A DNA stretch of 64,000 bases from Palsa-1033 sp963735455 (GCA_963735455.1 CAVTKZ010000002.1:186001-250000); one strand, 5' to 3'. Counted from the stretch's first letter, positions 47,067-58,903 are shown. Program-made: numbers and translations. Notes: generated by a model not told the origin, from the letters alone.

Positions 47067-48346
47067 TGACAACCCTCACCACGCAGCTCCCGGACCACGA
47101 CGTCGTCGACCTCGGGCTGGCCGACGAAGGCGTCCGCCGGATCGAGTGGGCGGCTCGTGAGATGCCCGTCCTGCGCCTGATCAGCGAGCGCTTCGAACGT
47201 GAGAAGCCGCTGGCCGGCCTGCGGATCGGGGCCTGCCTCCACGTCACGACCGAGACGGCCAACCTGATGCGGGCGCTCAAGGCCGGCGGGGCGGAGGTGA
47301 CCCTCGCGGCATCGAACCCGCTATCGACCAAGGACGACGTGGCCGCGGCGCTGGTGGCGGCCTACGGGATCAGCTGCTTCGCCCGCCACGGCGAGGACCG
47401 CGATACGTACTACGCCCATCTCAACAAGGTCGCCGACACCCACCCCCAGATCACGATGGACGATGGCTGCGACCTGGTCGGCCTGCTCCACGAGCACCGC
47501 CCCGACCAGCTCAAGGAGGTCCTGGCCGGGACCGAGGAGACGACGACCGGGGTGATCCGGCTCAAGGCAATGGCCGCCGACAAGGCCCTCCGCTTCCCGG
47601 TCGTGGCGGTCAACGAGGCGCAGACCAAGCATCTCTTCGACAACCGCTACGGGACCGGCCAGTCGACCCTCGACGGGATCCTGCGGGCGACCAACATCCT
47701 GATCGCCGGCCGCCAGGTCGTGATCGCCGGGTATGGCTGGGTGGGCAAGGGGATCGCCGCCCGGATGGCCGGCCACGGCGCCCACGTCGCGGTGATCGAG
47801 GTCGACCCGATCCGCGCCCTCGAGGCGTTGATGGACGGCTTCCAGGTGATGACCGCCGAACAGGCCGCCGGTTGGGGCCAGCTGTTCATCACCGCCACGG
47901 GCAACGTCAACGTCTTCCGGCGCGAGCATTTCGCGGCAATGCGCGAGGGCGCGATCATGGCCAACTCGGGCCACTTCGACGCCGAGCTGGACCTGGCCGC
48001 CCTGCGCGAGATGGCCGAGGGCCACGTCCGCGAGGTCCGTGACAACGTCCAGGAGTTCGACCTGGGCGGGAAGCGGGTCAACCTGGTCGCCGAGGGCCGC
48101 CTGGTCAACCTGGGCGCGGCCGAGGGCCACCCGGCGGCGGTGATGGACATGAGCTTCGCCAACCAGGCCCTCTCCGCCGAGTACGTCGCGCTTCACCACG
48201 CCGAGCTCGAGGCCCGGGTCTACGTGGTGCCCGAGGCGATCGACGCCGAGGTCGCCCGGCTCAAGCTGGCCGCCCTCGGGATCACGCTCGATCCGATGAC
48301 CCCCGAGCAGGTCGCCTACATGGCCTCCTGGCAGCACGGCACCTGA
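47066..48346 (+). CDS. ahcY: Adenosylhomocysteinase
   Basis: A 426-residue SAH hydrolase, which splits S-adenosylhomocysteine into adenosine and homocysteine. Key strings are CLHVTTETANLMRALKAGGA, ASNPLSTKDDVAAAL, the segment KALRFPVVAVNEAQTKHLFD, FDNRYGTGQSTLDGI and the NAD site VVIAGYGWVGKGIA. EFDLGGKRVNLVAEGRLVNL and GHPAAVMDMSFANQAL close the protein. The length matches the short bacterial/archaeal type without the 40-residue insert. It ends a four-gene overlapping set with apt, mtnA and the GNAT gene. Confidence 0.97.
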   Translation: MTTLTTQLPDHDVVDLGLADEGVRRIEWAAREMPVLRLISERFEREKPLAGLRIGACLHVTTETANLMRALKAGGAEVTLAASNPLSTKDDVAAALVAAYGISCFARHGEDRDTYYAHLNKVADTHPQITMDDGCDLVGLLHEHRPDQLKEVLAGTEETTTGVIRLKAMAADKALRFPVVAVNEAQTKHLFDNRYGTGQSTLDGILRATNILIAGRQVVIAGYGWVGKGIAARMAGHGAHVAVIEVDPIRALEALMDGFQVMTAEQAAGWGQLFITATGNVNVFRREHFAAMREGAIMANSGHFDAELDLAALREMAEGHVREVRDNVQEFDLGGKRVNLVAEGRLVNLGAAEGHPAAVMDMSFANQALSAEYVALHHAELEARVYVVPEAIDAEVARLKLAALGITLDPMTPEQVAYMASWQHGT

Positions 48347-48686
48347 GGCTCGGCTGCCGCATCCCGCGCACGACGGCCGATCCTGCGCGCTGCGGCTCCC
48401 TCTTCGCGCGTCGCGCCGCGGGGGCCTCCCGGCCCTTAGCTCGACCAATTCTTGGTGCATGGGCGCTGCAAGCGTAGCCTCGATGCCAAGCTCCTTGAGC
48501 CTGGGCCAGACGGTGTTCGACCTCTCGGATTGGCTTTCTTCTGAGCGTGCGATGGGTCAATCGCGGGAATCGAGGCACGGCGTAAGGCACTGATTCGCCC
48601 TTAGGCCACGCCCTTGTGCTCACGGCGACCATGCACGTGGAATCGCATCGCTCAAGGCGGGGTCGGAGGGCAGGAGGGCGCCTACG
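48347..48686. other. 340-bp region without a recognisable gene
   Basis: It follows ahcY and is less GC-biased in its second half. Both strands were read: short frames lack start signals and resemble no known protein. A CAGGAGGGCG ribosome site lies at its end and belongs to the membrane protein at 48687. Confidence 0.6.
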
Positions 48687-49079
48687 ATGGGTTCGATGGT
48701 CGTCCCGCGACAGGTAAGACTTCGGCGCGCAAGCGGTTGGGCTTTGGTGATCTTCGACGCGGCGCTTGGGCTCTGGTCGATTCGCGTCCTGAACGACCTC
48801 AACAGCACCGACGAATTCGGGGGCGTGGCCGGCCTCGTCGCACTGCTGTTCGCTGCACCGCCGACGCTCGTGGTCGCAGTGCTCATCCTCGCCGGCGGGG
48901 CGAAATCGGCGGTTCTTGCCGGCGCCGCCTGCCTGATCGTCTCGGTCGGATGCGCCGTCATCCTGGTGAGCGGGCCGGCTCCGATCGTCATCCTCCCGAT
49001 CGCAGCCCTGTTCGCCTTCTCGGGGATCGCGTCGCTGCTCACGATCCACGCCCGGGACCGCCGCGCCGCTTCTAGCTGA
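48687..49079 (+). CDS. Small four-helix membrane protein
   Basis: A 130-residue protein that is very hydrophobic with four helices (about 18-32, 47-66, 68-88 and 92-116). ATG 48687 is preceded by AGGAGG at 48672-48677, 9 nt upstream. A second in-frame ATG at 48696 lies 7 nt after a TACGAT box, so either start is possible. No family is recognised. It converges with the methyltransferase gene and overlaps it by 8 bp. Confidence 0.6.
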   Translation: MGSMVVPRQVRLRRASGWALVIFDAALGLWSIRVLNDLNSTDEFGGVAGLVALLFAAPPTLVVAVLILAGGAKSAVLAGAACLIVSVGCAVILVSGPAPIVILPIAALFAFSGIASLLTIHARDRRAASS

Positions 49080-49938
49080 TTGAGCCCCTCGCGGGTCGCG
49101 ACGCGATCAGGCCGAACGAGAGGGGCAGGCGCTCGCGCTCATCGGGGGCGATGTCGCCGTGGCCGCTCCACCAGTCGCGCGGGTACTCCACCAGTCGGTC
49201 GACGCGCAGGCCGGCGCCGGCAACGGCCGTGACGACCTCGCCCAGGGTCCAGGCGCGTGAGAACTTCCAGTGCTGCTCGCCGTCGGGGATCGAGAGGTGG
49301 TCGATGAATCCGGGCGACCAGCCCCGCGACGCCTCGGGGCCGGCGAAGTAGTCGTAGTCGGTCAGGGTCCAGCGGCCGTCCTCGTCGCCGTCGACGAGCC
49401 ACTCGAACGGGTGGCCCTCGAACAGGACCAGCCGGCCGCTTCGGACGAGCAGCCGGGCGACGACCGCAGCCCAGGCGTCGAGGTCCTGGAGCCACAGCAG
49501 CGAGCCACGCCCGGTGTAGACGAGATCGGCCGTGCCGTCGAGCGCGAGCGGCGTATCGAGGACGTCAGCGACGACCCAGCTGGCGGGCGCGCCCGTCGCA
49601 GCGGTCAGCCGCGAGGCGAGCTTGATCATCCGCGGGCTCAGGTCGACGCCGATCACTTCGTCCGCCCCGAGCCGCCACAGCGAGAGGGTGTCCCGGCCAG
49701 CGGCACACTGCAGGTGGATCGCTCGCCGGCAGCGGCCGTGGAGGTCGCCGAGCAGCTCAACCTCCTCGGGGAAGAGGTTGCTGCCGCCGCCTCGGATCAG
49801 CTCGATGGCTTCCTCGAGCCAGCCCTCGTAGCGCTCGGCGGCCTCGTCCCACGCCTTGCCGTTCGCCGCGTGCATGGCCCGAACGTCGGCTACCTCTGCC
49901 TTGGTCGCAGGACGCACATCAAGATCGTCGGATTCCAC
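49072..49938 (-). CDS. Class I SAM-dependent methyltransferase
   Basis: A protein of about 288 residues. SAM motif I is HLQCAAGRDTLSLWRLGAD (a GxGxG variant with Cys-Ala-Ala-Gly), motif II VIGVDLSPRMIKLA, and motif III ADLVYTGRGSLLWLQDLDAW. A C-terminal YPRDWWSGHGDIAPDERE helps identify UbiE/COQ5-like or AdoMet-MTase of small molecules; the substrate is open. GTG 49938 (MESDDLDVRP) is chosen, as the 50 residues before it in the longer frame look non-coding; the true start is uncertain. It converges with the small membrane protein. Confidence 0.78.
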   Translation of the reverse strand: MESDDLDVRPATKAEVADVRAMHAANGKAWDEAAERYEGWLEEAIELIRGGGSNLFPEEVELLGDLHGRCRRAIHLQCAAGRDTLSLWRLGADEVIGVDLSPRMIKLASRLTAATGAPASWVVADVLDTPLALDGTADLVYTGRGSLLWLQDLDAWAAVVARLLVRSGRLVLFEGHPFEWLVDGDEDGRWTLTDYDYFAGPEASRGWSPGFIDHLSIPDGEQHWKFSRAWTLGEVVTAVAGAGLRVDRLVEYPRDWWSGHGDIAPDERERLPLSFGLIASRPARGSIS

Positions 49939-50171
49939 CTCCCGAGGGTAACCCGCCTCGAAGGTTGGGACGATTGTCGTCCACGGACGCGCTATGCCCA
50001 ACTCACCGCTCACCGGGGGCGCCGGTGAACCTGGCGGGGCCGATTTCGTGCACGCATCCGACGCGACTGCGTCCGATGACCCCGCCAAACGGCTCTGACT
50101 TGACCATTAGCGTCTCCTGGCGACATTCGTCCCAAGTCGAGCCCCGGCACAGCGTGAGGCACAGGCGAGAG

Positions 50172-50852
50172 CTACAACGCGGGCGACACCGACGGGCCGG
50201 GAGCCAGGCCGCTCAGGTCGACGGTCGTCGTGCCGCTGCCGTAGATCCGGTTGCACAGCGTGGACAGGGCCGTGGCGATGACCTGCCAGTTTGCGTCGCC
50301 GATCTGGAGCGTGTTGTTGGCCGCATCCATCAGGGCACCGACGCCGGGTACGTTCTCGTCCTCGGCGGAGACGCTGCAGTAGACGTCTCCCTTGAGCGCC
50401 GCGAACGAGGACGATTCGTTGGCCTTGTCCCACATGGCCTGGTCTCCGACACCGGGCAGCGGGGCAGCGCTGGGGAAGTCCGAAATGTCATGGTTGTACT
50501 CGAGGGTACCGTCGGAGCCGCCGATCACGACCACGTCGACGTAGTCGGCCTGGTCGTCGCCGACGAAGCGGCACTCCTGCCCGCCGCCGCTGAGGCCGGC
50601 CGCCGTGACGATCACGTTCTTGAGCGGGACATCCAGCAGCGGCTGGACCTGGTCGAGGGTGAGCTGCTTGCAGGACGCCGTCGCCCCGCCCGTCGGCGCG
50701 ACCGAACCATCCGGGGCGGTCGACGAGTCAACCTGGCTCGACGATCCCGCGGGCGGCGTCCCGCCCGAGCCGCCGGAACTGCCGGAACAGCCGGCCAACA
50801 CGAAGCTTGCGGCGATCAGGCCGATCGAAGTGACACGAACGAAGCGATCCAT
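50172..50852 (-). CDS. Lipoprotein of unknown function
   Basis: A 226-residue exported protein. The signal peptide DRFVRVTSIGLIAASFVLAG ends in lipobox LAGC at about Cys22. A Gly/Ser/Thr-rich stretch follows, then a single globular domain from about residue 60 (CKQLTLDQVQPLLDVPLKNV) with a Cys pair (KQ and ECRF), resembling DUF3558-type actinobacterial lipoproteins in layout. The ATG lies 6-7 nt after an AGGAGATT site. It is divergent from lacZ, sharing a 162-bp upstream region. Confidence 0.8.
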   Translation of the reverse strand: MDRFVRVTSIGLIAASFVLAGCSGSSGGSGGTPPAGSSSQVDSSTAPDGSVAPTGGATASCKQLTLDQVQPLLDVPLKNVIVTAAGLSGGGQECRFVGDDQADYVDVVVIGGSDGTLEYNHDISDFPSAAPLPGVGDQAMWDKANESSSFAALKGDVYCSVSAEDENVPGVGALMDAANNTLQIGDANWQVIATALSTLCNRIYGSGTTTVDLSGLAPGPSVSPAL

Positions 50853-51014
50853 CGCGAATCTCCTGGAGCATCTGCCGGCTGACACGCGCCGATTGCCTCG
50901 GCGCTTGTCCACGGTGGGCCAGTCCGATCGCAGTTCGATCGCAGCGCCGAATCCGCTACCGTTCTCGTTGTCCCGCCGTCGACCCGGCTGATCCGTCCGA
51001 GAGGTGAAGCGCCC

Positions 51015-54000
51015 GTGCCACCCGTCCTCTGGGAGAACCCCGAGCTGCTCAGCATGGGGCGCCTGCCGATGCACGCCGTGCCCCATGTCGACCGGCTCGA
51101 GCTCGACGGGACGTGGCAGTTCGAGCTGCTCGAGCGAGCCGGCGCCGAGCCCAGCGGGGCCTGGCGCGAGATCCAGGTCCCGGGCGTCTGGACGATGCAG
51201 GACACGTTCGACAAGCCCCATTACACGAATGTCCAGATGCCCTTCGGCGGCGAACCGCCCCAGGTCCCCGAGGCCAACCCGACCGGGATCTATGAGCGGA
51301 CGTTCGAGCTGCCCGAATCCTGGGCCGGCCGGCGGATCGTCCTCCAGGTGGGGGCCGCCGAGAGCCTCCTCGTGGCCCACGTCAACGGCGTCGAGATCGG
51401 GCTCAGCAAGGACTCCCACCTGGCCGCCGAGTTTGACCTGAGCGACGTGGTCAGGAGCGGCACGAATACGCTCCGGCTGCGGGTGATCAAGTGGTCCGAC
51501 GCGACCTACATCGAGGACCAGGACCAGTGGTGGCACGGTGGCATCACCCGCTCGGTCTTCCTGTTCAGCACCGGCCGGATCCACCTGGCCGAGATCCGGG
51601 CGATCGGCGGGCTGGCCCCCGACCTGGCCACCGGGACCCTCGAGTTCCGGGCCGAGGTCGGCTTTGCCGGCGTGGACCCCGAGCCCGGCTGGATCGTCGA
51701 GACGACCGTCGGTGAGCTCGGCGACGAGGTGGCGACTGTTCGCTCGGAGGCCCTGGTCACCGACCACGGCCCGGACGGCACGAGCCTGGCCCAGCGCGAG
51801 GTGATCGCCCGCCATGCCTACGGCGGCGAGATGACCGACGACGAGGCGGCCGTCCAGTGGCCGGCTCTCGAACGGCGGATCGCCCGTCCGCTCACTGGCC
51901 TGGTCAGCTGGCAGATCGAGATCCCCGCCGTCCGGCCGTGGTCCGCCGAGCTGCCCGAGCTCTATCCCTTGATCGTCGTCCTGCGCTCACCGGCCGGCGA
52001 CGTCGTCGAGCAGGTCCGCCTGCGGATCGGCTTCCGGCGCGTCGAGGTCCGCGGCCTCGAGCTGCTCCTGAACGGCCAGGCCGTCCTGCTGCGCGGCGTG
52101 AACCGGCACGACTTCGACCAGTTCAATGGCCGCAGCCCGAGCCGGACCGCGATGCGGGCCGACCTGGTCCAGATGAAGCAGTTCGGCTTCAACGCCGTGC
52201 GCACCTCGCACTACCCCAATGACCCCGCGCTGGTCGAGCTGTGCGACGAGCTCGGGCTATACGTGATCAGCGAGGCCGACATCGAATCGCACGCCTTCTG
52301 GGCCTCGCTGTGCGACGACCCGCGCTATCTGGGGGCCTGGGTCTCACGCGTCTCGCGGATGGCGATTCGGGACAAGAACCACCCCTCGATCATCCTCTGG
52401 TCGCTGGGCAACGAATCCGGCTACGGCCCGAACCACGACGCGGCGGCCGGCTGGCTCCGCGGCTACGACCCGAGCCGGCCGCTTCACTACGAAGGGGCCC
52501 TGCGCTTCGAGTGGTGGTCGAAGCAGACGGTCAGCGACATCACCTGCCCGATGTACCCGCCGATCGAGGGGATCGTTGCCCACGCCACGAACGGGACCCA
52601 GCTCCATCCCCTGATCATGTGCGAGTACTCCCACGCGATGGGCAACAGCAACGGCACCCTGGCCGAGTACTGGGACGCGATCGAATCGACGCCCGGCCTG
52701 CAGGGCGGCTTCATCTGGGAGTGGTGGGATCACGGCCTGGTCCAGCAGCTTCCGGACGGCACCACGCGCTGGGCCTACGGCGGCGACTTCGGCGACGAGC
52801 CGAACGACGGCAACTTCTGCCTCGACGGGCTCGTCTTCCCCGACCGGAGCCCGAAGCCGGCCCTCTGGGAGCATCGCCACCTGGCCGCCCCGGTCCGCAT
52901 CTCGGGCTCGCCGGCCGACCTGACTGCCGGCCGGGTCACGATCACGAACCGCCAGTACGTTCGCGAGCTGGACTGGCTGTCCGCGGCCTGGGAGCTGGCG
53001 ACTGAATCGGGCGTTCTCGCGTCGGGCGACCTCGAGCTGCCGGAGATCGGCCCCGGCGCGAGCGCGGTCGTGACCCTCACGGGCTGGCCCGATGCCGGCC
53101 GGCTGGCCGGCGTGGAAGCCTGGCTGACGCTCCGCTTCCGGACCCCGGTCGAGCTCGCCTGGGCGCCGGCCGGCTTCGAGGTCTGCGCCGCGCAACTGCC
53201 CGTCGGCTCGCCAGCGGCCGGGCACGACGACACGGGCGAGATGGCCAGGGCGGCCAACCCGGCTGCCGACCCGGCCAGGCCAACGGCGATCCAGGTCGAC
53301 GCCGCCGGCCTCCTCGTCCACCCGCTTCTCGCCGCCCCGCCGGCGCTCAGCCTGTGGCGCGCGCCGACCGACAACGACCGGATCGGCGGGATGGGCGCCC
53401 AGTGGGTCGAGTGGGGTCTCGACCGCCTGACGCGCACCCTCGATTCGATCGATCGCGACGGCGCGACGGTCGTCGTCCGGAGCACCTACCTGGGCAGCGC
53501 CGCGGTCGCCGCGAGCCACACCCAGCGCCTCAGCCCTGTCCTCGGCGGCGGCGTCCGGGTTGAGGAGGAGGTCGAGATCCCAGCCGAGCTGGCCGATCTC
53601 GCACGGGTCGGCACCGTGCTCGAGACGGTGCCCGGCCTCGAGCAGCTCGCCTGGTTCGGCGCCGGCCCGCACGAGACGTATCCCGACCGAAAGCGCGCTG
53701 GCCTCCTCGGCCGTTGGGAAGGCAACGTGACCGACCAGGCTGTTCGGTACGTCCGGCCGCAGGAGAACGGTGGCCACGCCGAGGTCCGCTGGCTCGAGCT
53801 GCGCGACGCGAGCGGCAGCGGCGCCCGGATCCAGCTCGGCGCCCCGAGCCAGGTCTCGGCGACCCACTTCCGAGCGGCGGACCTCGACGCCGCCCGCCAT
53901 GACGTCGAGCTCACCCCCGTCGCCTCGACGGTGATCCAGCTCGATGCCGCGCATCGCGGCCTGGGGACCGCCAGCTGCGGCCCCGACACCCTGCCCAACT

Positions 54001-54062
54001 ACCTCGTCGGCCCCGGCACCTACCGCTGGTCGTGGACGATCGAGTCGATCGGGCCGCGCTGA
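51015..54062 (+). CDS. lacZ: Beta-galactosidase, GH2 (LacZ type)
   Basis: A 1015-residue GH2 enzyme hydrolysing terminal beta-galactosides. The jelly-roll start carries LELDGTWQFELLERAG, the immunoglobulin-like domains lead to VLLRGVNRHDFDQFNG, the acid/base Glu467 lies in WSLGNESGYGPNHD and the nucleophile Glu537 in IMCEYSHAMGNSNG. The LacZ-specific end (Bgal small chain; WFGAGPHETYPDRKRAG, FRAADLDAARHDVEL) is present, so the architecture matches E. coli LacZ. GTG 51015 has GAGAGGTGAAG upstream. There is no signal peptide, so it is cytosolic. It precedes an alpha-galactosidase by 2 bp. Confidence 0.95.
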   Translation: MPPVLWENPELLSMGRLPMHAVPHVDRLELDGTWQFELLERAGAEPSGAWREIQVPGVWTMQDTFDKPHYTNVQMPFGGEPPQVPEANPTGIYERTFELPESWAGRRIVLQVGAAESLLVAHVNGVEIGLSKDSHLAAEFDLSDVVRSGTNTLRLRVIKWSDATYIEDQDQWWHGGITRSVFLFSTGRIHLAEIRAIGGLAPDLATGTLEFRAEVGFAGVDPEPGWIVETTVGELGDEVATVRSEALVTDHGPDGTSLAQREVIARHAYGGEMTDDEAAVQWPALERRIARPLTGLVSWQIEIPAVRPWSAELPELYPLIVVLRSPAGDVVEQVRLRIGFRRVEVRGLELLLNGQAVLLRGVNRHDFDQFNGRSPSRTAMRADLVQMKQFGFNAVRTSHYPNDPALVELCDELGLYVISEADIESHAFWASLCDDPRYLGAWVSRVSRMAIRDKNHPSIILWSLGNESGYGPNHDAAAGWLRGYDPSRPLHYEGALRFEWWSKQTVSDITCPMYPPIEGIVAHATNGTQLHPLIMCEYSHAMGNSNGTLAEYWDAIESTPGLQGGFIWEWWDHGLVQQLPDGTTRWAYGGDFGDEPNDGNFCLDGLVFPDRSPKPALWEHRHLAAPVRISGSPADLTAGRVTITNRQYVRELDWLSAAWELATESGVLASGDLELPEIGPGASAVVTLTGWPDAGRLAGVEAWLTLRFRTPVELAWAPAGFEVCAAQLPVGSPAAGHDDTGEMARAANPAADPARPTAIQVDAAGLLVHPLLAAPPALSLWRAPTDNDRIGGMGAQWVEWGLDRLTRTLDSIDRDGATVVVRSTYLGSAAVAASHTQRLSPVLGGGVRVEEEVEIPAELADLARVGTVLETVPGLEQLAWFGAGPHETYPDRKRAGLLGRWEGNVTDQAVRYVRPQENGGHAEVRWLELRDASGSGARIQLGAPSQVSATHFRAADLDAARHDVELTPVASTVIQLDAAHRGLGTASCGPDTLPNYLVGPGTYRWSWTIESIGPR

Positions 54063-54064
54063 CG

Positions 54065-56289
54065 ATGCCGATCGAGTGGGACGCCGGAGCTCGCCAGCTT
54101 CACCTGTCCAACGGCCGGGTCAGCTACCTGGTCCGGGTCCTCGAGGATGGCTCGATCGGCCAGCTCCACTTCGGTCCGCCGCTGGCCGCAGGCCACTCGT
54201 ATCGGCACCTTGGCCGGGGCGGCTTCCCCGGCTTCAGCAACCGGCTCGACGACCCGATCGCCCTCGAATACCCGACCGAAGGCGGCGGCGACTTCCGGAT
54301 GCCGGCCGTCACGATCAAGCAGGCCGACGGCTCGAGGGTCCTCCGGCTCGAGTACGCCAGCCACCGGATCTTCCCGGGCAAGGCGGCGATCAGCGGCCTG
54401 CCGGCGACCTACGTCGAGTCTGCCGCTGAGGCGACCAGCGTCGAGGTCGTGCTCGTCGATCGCCCCAGTGGGATCGAGGTGACCCTGTCGTACTCGATCT
54501 TCCGGGACCAGCCGGTCGTCGCGCGCCACGCCAGGATCCGGAACGGCGGCCCGGCCGCGGTCCGGGTCGCGACGGCGATGAGCGCCGCGCTCGACCTGCC
54601 CGATTCCGACTGGAACCTGGTCCAGCTGAGCGGCGCCTGGGCCCGCGAGCGGCACGTGACCGAGCGGCCCCTGGCGCCCGGCCGGCAGTCGACCGCCAGC
54701 CTGCGTGGGGCATCCGGGCACGAGCACGATCCGTCGCTGATCCTGCGCCGGGCGAGCACGACCGAGACGGCCGGCGAGGCCTACGGCTTCAGCCTCGTCT
54801 ACTCGTCGAACTTCCTGGCCGAGGCCGAGGTCGGCCTGTACGGCACGACCCGGGTCCGCCTGGGGATCAACCCGGACGGCTTCGAGTGGACGCTCGAACC
54901 GGGCGGGGTCTTCGAGACGCCCGAGGCGGTCCTCGCCTATTCAGCCGCCGGCCTGGACGGCCTGAGCTGCGGCCTATCACCCGCTCTATCGCGAGCGCCT
55001 GGCGCGCGGCGCCTGGCGCGATCGGCCGCGGCCGGTCCTGATCAACAACTGGGAAGGGACGTACTTCAACTTCGACGAGCAGAAGCTGGTCGACATCGCG
55101 ACCGTCGCCCGGGACCTCGGGATCGAGCTGTTCGTGCTCGACGACGGCTGGTTCGGTGCCCGCGACGACGACACGACCTCGCTCGGCGACTGGACCGTGG
55201 ACCGGCGCAAGCTGCCCAACGGGATCGACGGGCTGGCCCGCCGGATCGAGGCGCTCGGGCTGCGCTTCGGCCTGTGGATCGAGCCGGAGATGGTCAGCCG
55301 GCAGAGCCAGCTGTTCGCCGCGCATCCCGACTGGGCGATCGGGATCGCCGGCCGGGACCGGACGGAGAGCCGCCAGCAGCTCGTCCTCGACCTGTCCCGC
55401 CCGGAGGTCGTCGACCACCTCTTCACGGTCCTGTCCGAGGTCCTCGGCAGCGCCCCGATCTCATACGTGAAGTGGGACATGAACCGGAACATCACCGAGC
55501 CGGCCAGCCTCGGCCTGCCGGCCGAGCGCCAGGGCGAGTTCTTCCATCGCTACATCCTGGGCGTGTACGACCTGTACGCCCGGCTCACGGCGGCGTTCCC
55601 GGAGATCCTGTTCGAGTCCTGCGCCGGCGGTGGCGGGCGCTTCGACCCGGGCTTGCTGGCCTACGCCCCGCAGGCCTGGACGAGCGACGACACCGACGCG
55701 ATCGAGCGGCTGCGGATCCAGTGGGGTGCGTCGCTGTTCTACCCGTTGAGCTCGATGGGCGCCCACGTCTCGGCGGTGCCCAACCACCAGACGGGGCGGC
55801 AGGCCCCGATCGCCACTCGGGCGGCGGTCGCCTTCTTCGGGGTCTTCGGCTACGAGCTCGACGCGACGAGCCTGACCGCCCGACGAGCGGGCCGAGGTCA
55901 GCGCCCAGGTCGCGTTCTACAAGGAGCACCGCGACCTGCTCCAGCGCGGCCGCTTCGTCCGCCTGCGCAGCCCGTTCGAGGGCGACGGCAACGAGACCGC
56001 CTGGATGGTCGTCTCCGACGATCGACAGCAGGCCATCGTCGGCTTCTACCGGACGCTCAACCGGCCGAATCCGGGCGTCAACCGGCTCCGCCTGCGCGAG
56101 CTCGACCCGACGGCTCGCTACCGGGTCACGCCCTGGCCGGCCCGGGCCGACACGGTCGAGCGGGACAACGCCCTGACCCGCGGCGGCGACGAGCTGCGCG
56201 AGGTCGGCCTGTTCCTGGACGTCGATCGCCACGAGATCGCCCAGCACGGTGACTACTGGGCCCAGCTGTTCCTCGTCGAGGCCGAATGA
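54065..56289 (+). CDS. Alpha-galactosidase, GH36, two frameshifts
   Basis: About 740 residues read across two extra bases (54968 and 55879-55881). The N-terminal beta-sandwich carries SYLVRVLEDGSIGQLHFG, and GGGDFRMPAVTIKQADGSR is typical. PVLINNWEGTYFNF and FVLDDGWFGARDDDTTSLGD lead to the nucleophile Asp in KWDMNRNITE; CAGGGGRFDPGLL and SDDTDAIERLRIQWG supply the acid/base Asp. The C-terminal domain ends in YWAQLFLVEAE. GH36 enzymes hydrolyse terminal alpha-galactosides such as melibiose or raffinose. The frame change of +2 matches two insertions. It is cotranscribed with lacZ. Confidence 0.92.
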
Positions 56290-56344
56290 GGGGCTTCCCC
56301 GGGGAGCCCTGTGCTACCCTGCCCGGAGCACAAAAGGAGCGCGC

Positions 56345-57542
<1,198 letters not shown>

Positions 57543-57810
57543 GCGGTTTCGTTGCTCGGCTGCCCGGGCTGCGTTCACGGCGGCTCAGCCGGCTCCGAGA
57601 CGTTGACAAATCACTGGTTTCTGCGGCCTTACGGTGATTCGCACGTTCGAAATGAGCCGGATTCGTCCGACCCCGCTCAGGCCCGTCTCGAATTCGTGCA
57701 CGACGCCGGCGGACGGCAACTCGATCGGCCGGTTGTAGGTCGCTCGGACGACCATAAGACCGATCAAACCCGCGATTTGGCAATGCGGGCAGCCGCGATC
57801 GCAGCTCAGG

Positions 57811-57816
57811 TAGGCT
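57811..57816 (+). promoter_or_regulatory. Candidate -10 box of manC (near-leaderless)
   Basis: TAGGCT ends 7 nt before GTG 57824, with no Shine-Dalgarno site. The 281 bp after metK contain a good TTGACA at 57603-57608 but no matching -10 at standard spacing, and no gene. Confidence 0.4.
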
Positions 57817-57823
57817 TCGTCCC

Positions 57824-58903
57824 GTGTACGCCGTCATCCTGGCCGGCGGCGGAGGCACCCGGCTCTGGCCGCTGTCGTCGCCGGAGCGTCCCAAGCCGTT
57901 CCTGCCGTTGCTCGGTGAGCAGACGCTGCTCCAGCTGACGGCGGATCGGCTCAGCCGGCGTCGTCGAACCCGATTCGATCTTCGTGGTGACCGATCGGCG
58001 CTACGAAGCGCTGGTCCGCGAGCAGCTGCCCGGCGCCGCGATCCTGGCCGAGCCCGTCGGCCGGAATACCACCGCCGCGATCGCCCTGGCCACGGTCGCG
58101 ATCGAGCCGGCCCGAGGACGAGGTGATGCTCGTCCTGCCGGCTGACCAGACGGTCAAGGACGTACCCGTGTTCCAAGGAGTCCTGCGCGACGCCGAGCGA
58201 GAGCTTGCCCTCGGGTCGCTCGGTCTCCGACCCTCTCGTTACGCTCGGCGTCGAGATCAAGCGAGCGGCGACGGAGTACGGCTACCTGATCCCGGACCTG
58301 AACGACGCCAGGCAGGCCGGCTCGACCGGCTATCGTGCTCGAAGCAGTTCCAGGAGAAGCCATCCGTCGAGCGGGCACGCGGAGCTCTGGCGCCAGGGTG
58401 GCGGAGTGGCCTGGAACGCCGGGATGTTCATGTGGCAGCGGCGGGCGATCCGTGGCGCCCTCGAGGCGTTCGCCCCGGACGTCTTCGAGCAGGTCGAGCT
58501 GGGCTTCGGCGCCGGCGACGCTCGACGAGGCGTACGCCAAGGTCGAGTCGATCTCGATCGACTACGCGGTGATGGAGCCCGCCGCGGCCGCCGGCCAGGT
58601 GGTGATGGGCACGATGGACGTCGGCTGGAACGACCTCGGCAGCTGGACGTCGCTCCTGGGCGAGCTGGGGATGCCCGGCGTCGAGGCGACGATCGACCCG
58701 ACCGGGCGAGCGTTCGAGGCGGCCCCCGACGACCTCGCTCGATCTGGCGCGACGAGCGCCGGCCGGCTGGTCGCGACGCCGGCTCGGACGCTACGATGGT
58801 GGCGGCGGCAGGACCGGTGGCGGTGCTCCGCGACGCTCGCGGGCTGCAATCCCGGATCGAGCCGCTCCTCGATCGATGCTCAACGCTGGAGGCCCATTCG
58901 TGA
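57824..58903 (+). pseudogene. manC: Mannose-1-phosphate guanylyltransferase, broken by about seven frameshifts
   Basis: The frame-corrected product is a GDP-mannose pyrophosphorylase. The N-terminal signature YAVILAGGGGTRLWPLSSPE with RPKPFLPLLGEQTLLQLTAD, FVVTDRRYEALVREQLPGA, PVGRNTTAAIALATVAIE, EVMLVLPADQTVKDVPVF, YGYLIPDLNDA, GVAWNAGMFMWQR and TMDVGWNDLGSWTSLLGELG are in the expected order. Breaks lie near 57961, 58112, 58222, 58335, 58371, 58515 and 58738; most are one extra C or G. It would make GDP-mannose from mannose 1-phosphate and GTP. Whether real decay or consensus error is unresolved; signature conservation and intact operon partners favour error. The C-terminal 50 residues do not look typical. 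Confidence 0.82.

Noticed and set aside
56290..56344. SAM riboswitch upstream of metK
   Set aside because: Only about 55 bp separate the genes, too short for a known SAM riboswitch aptamer. The GGGGCTTCCCCGGGGAGCCC hairpin there looks like a weak terminator instead.
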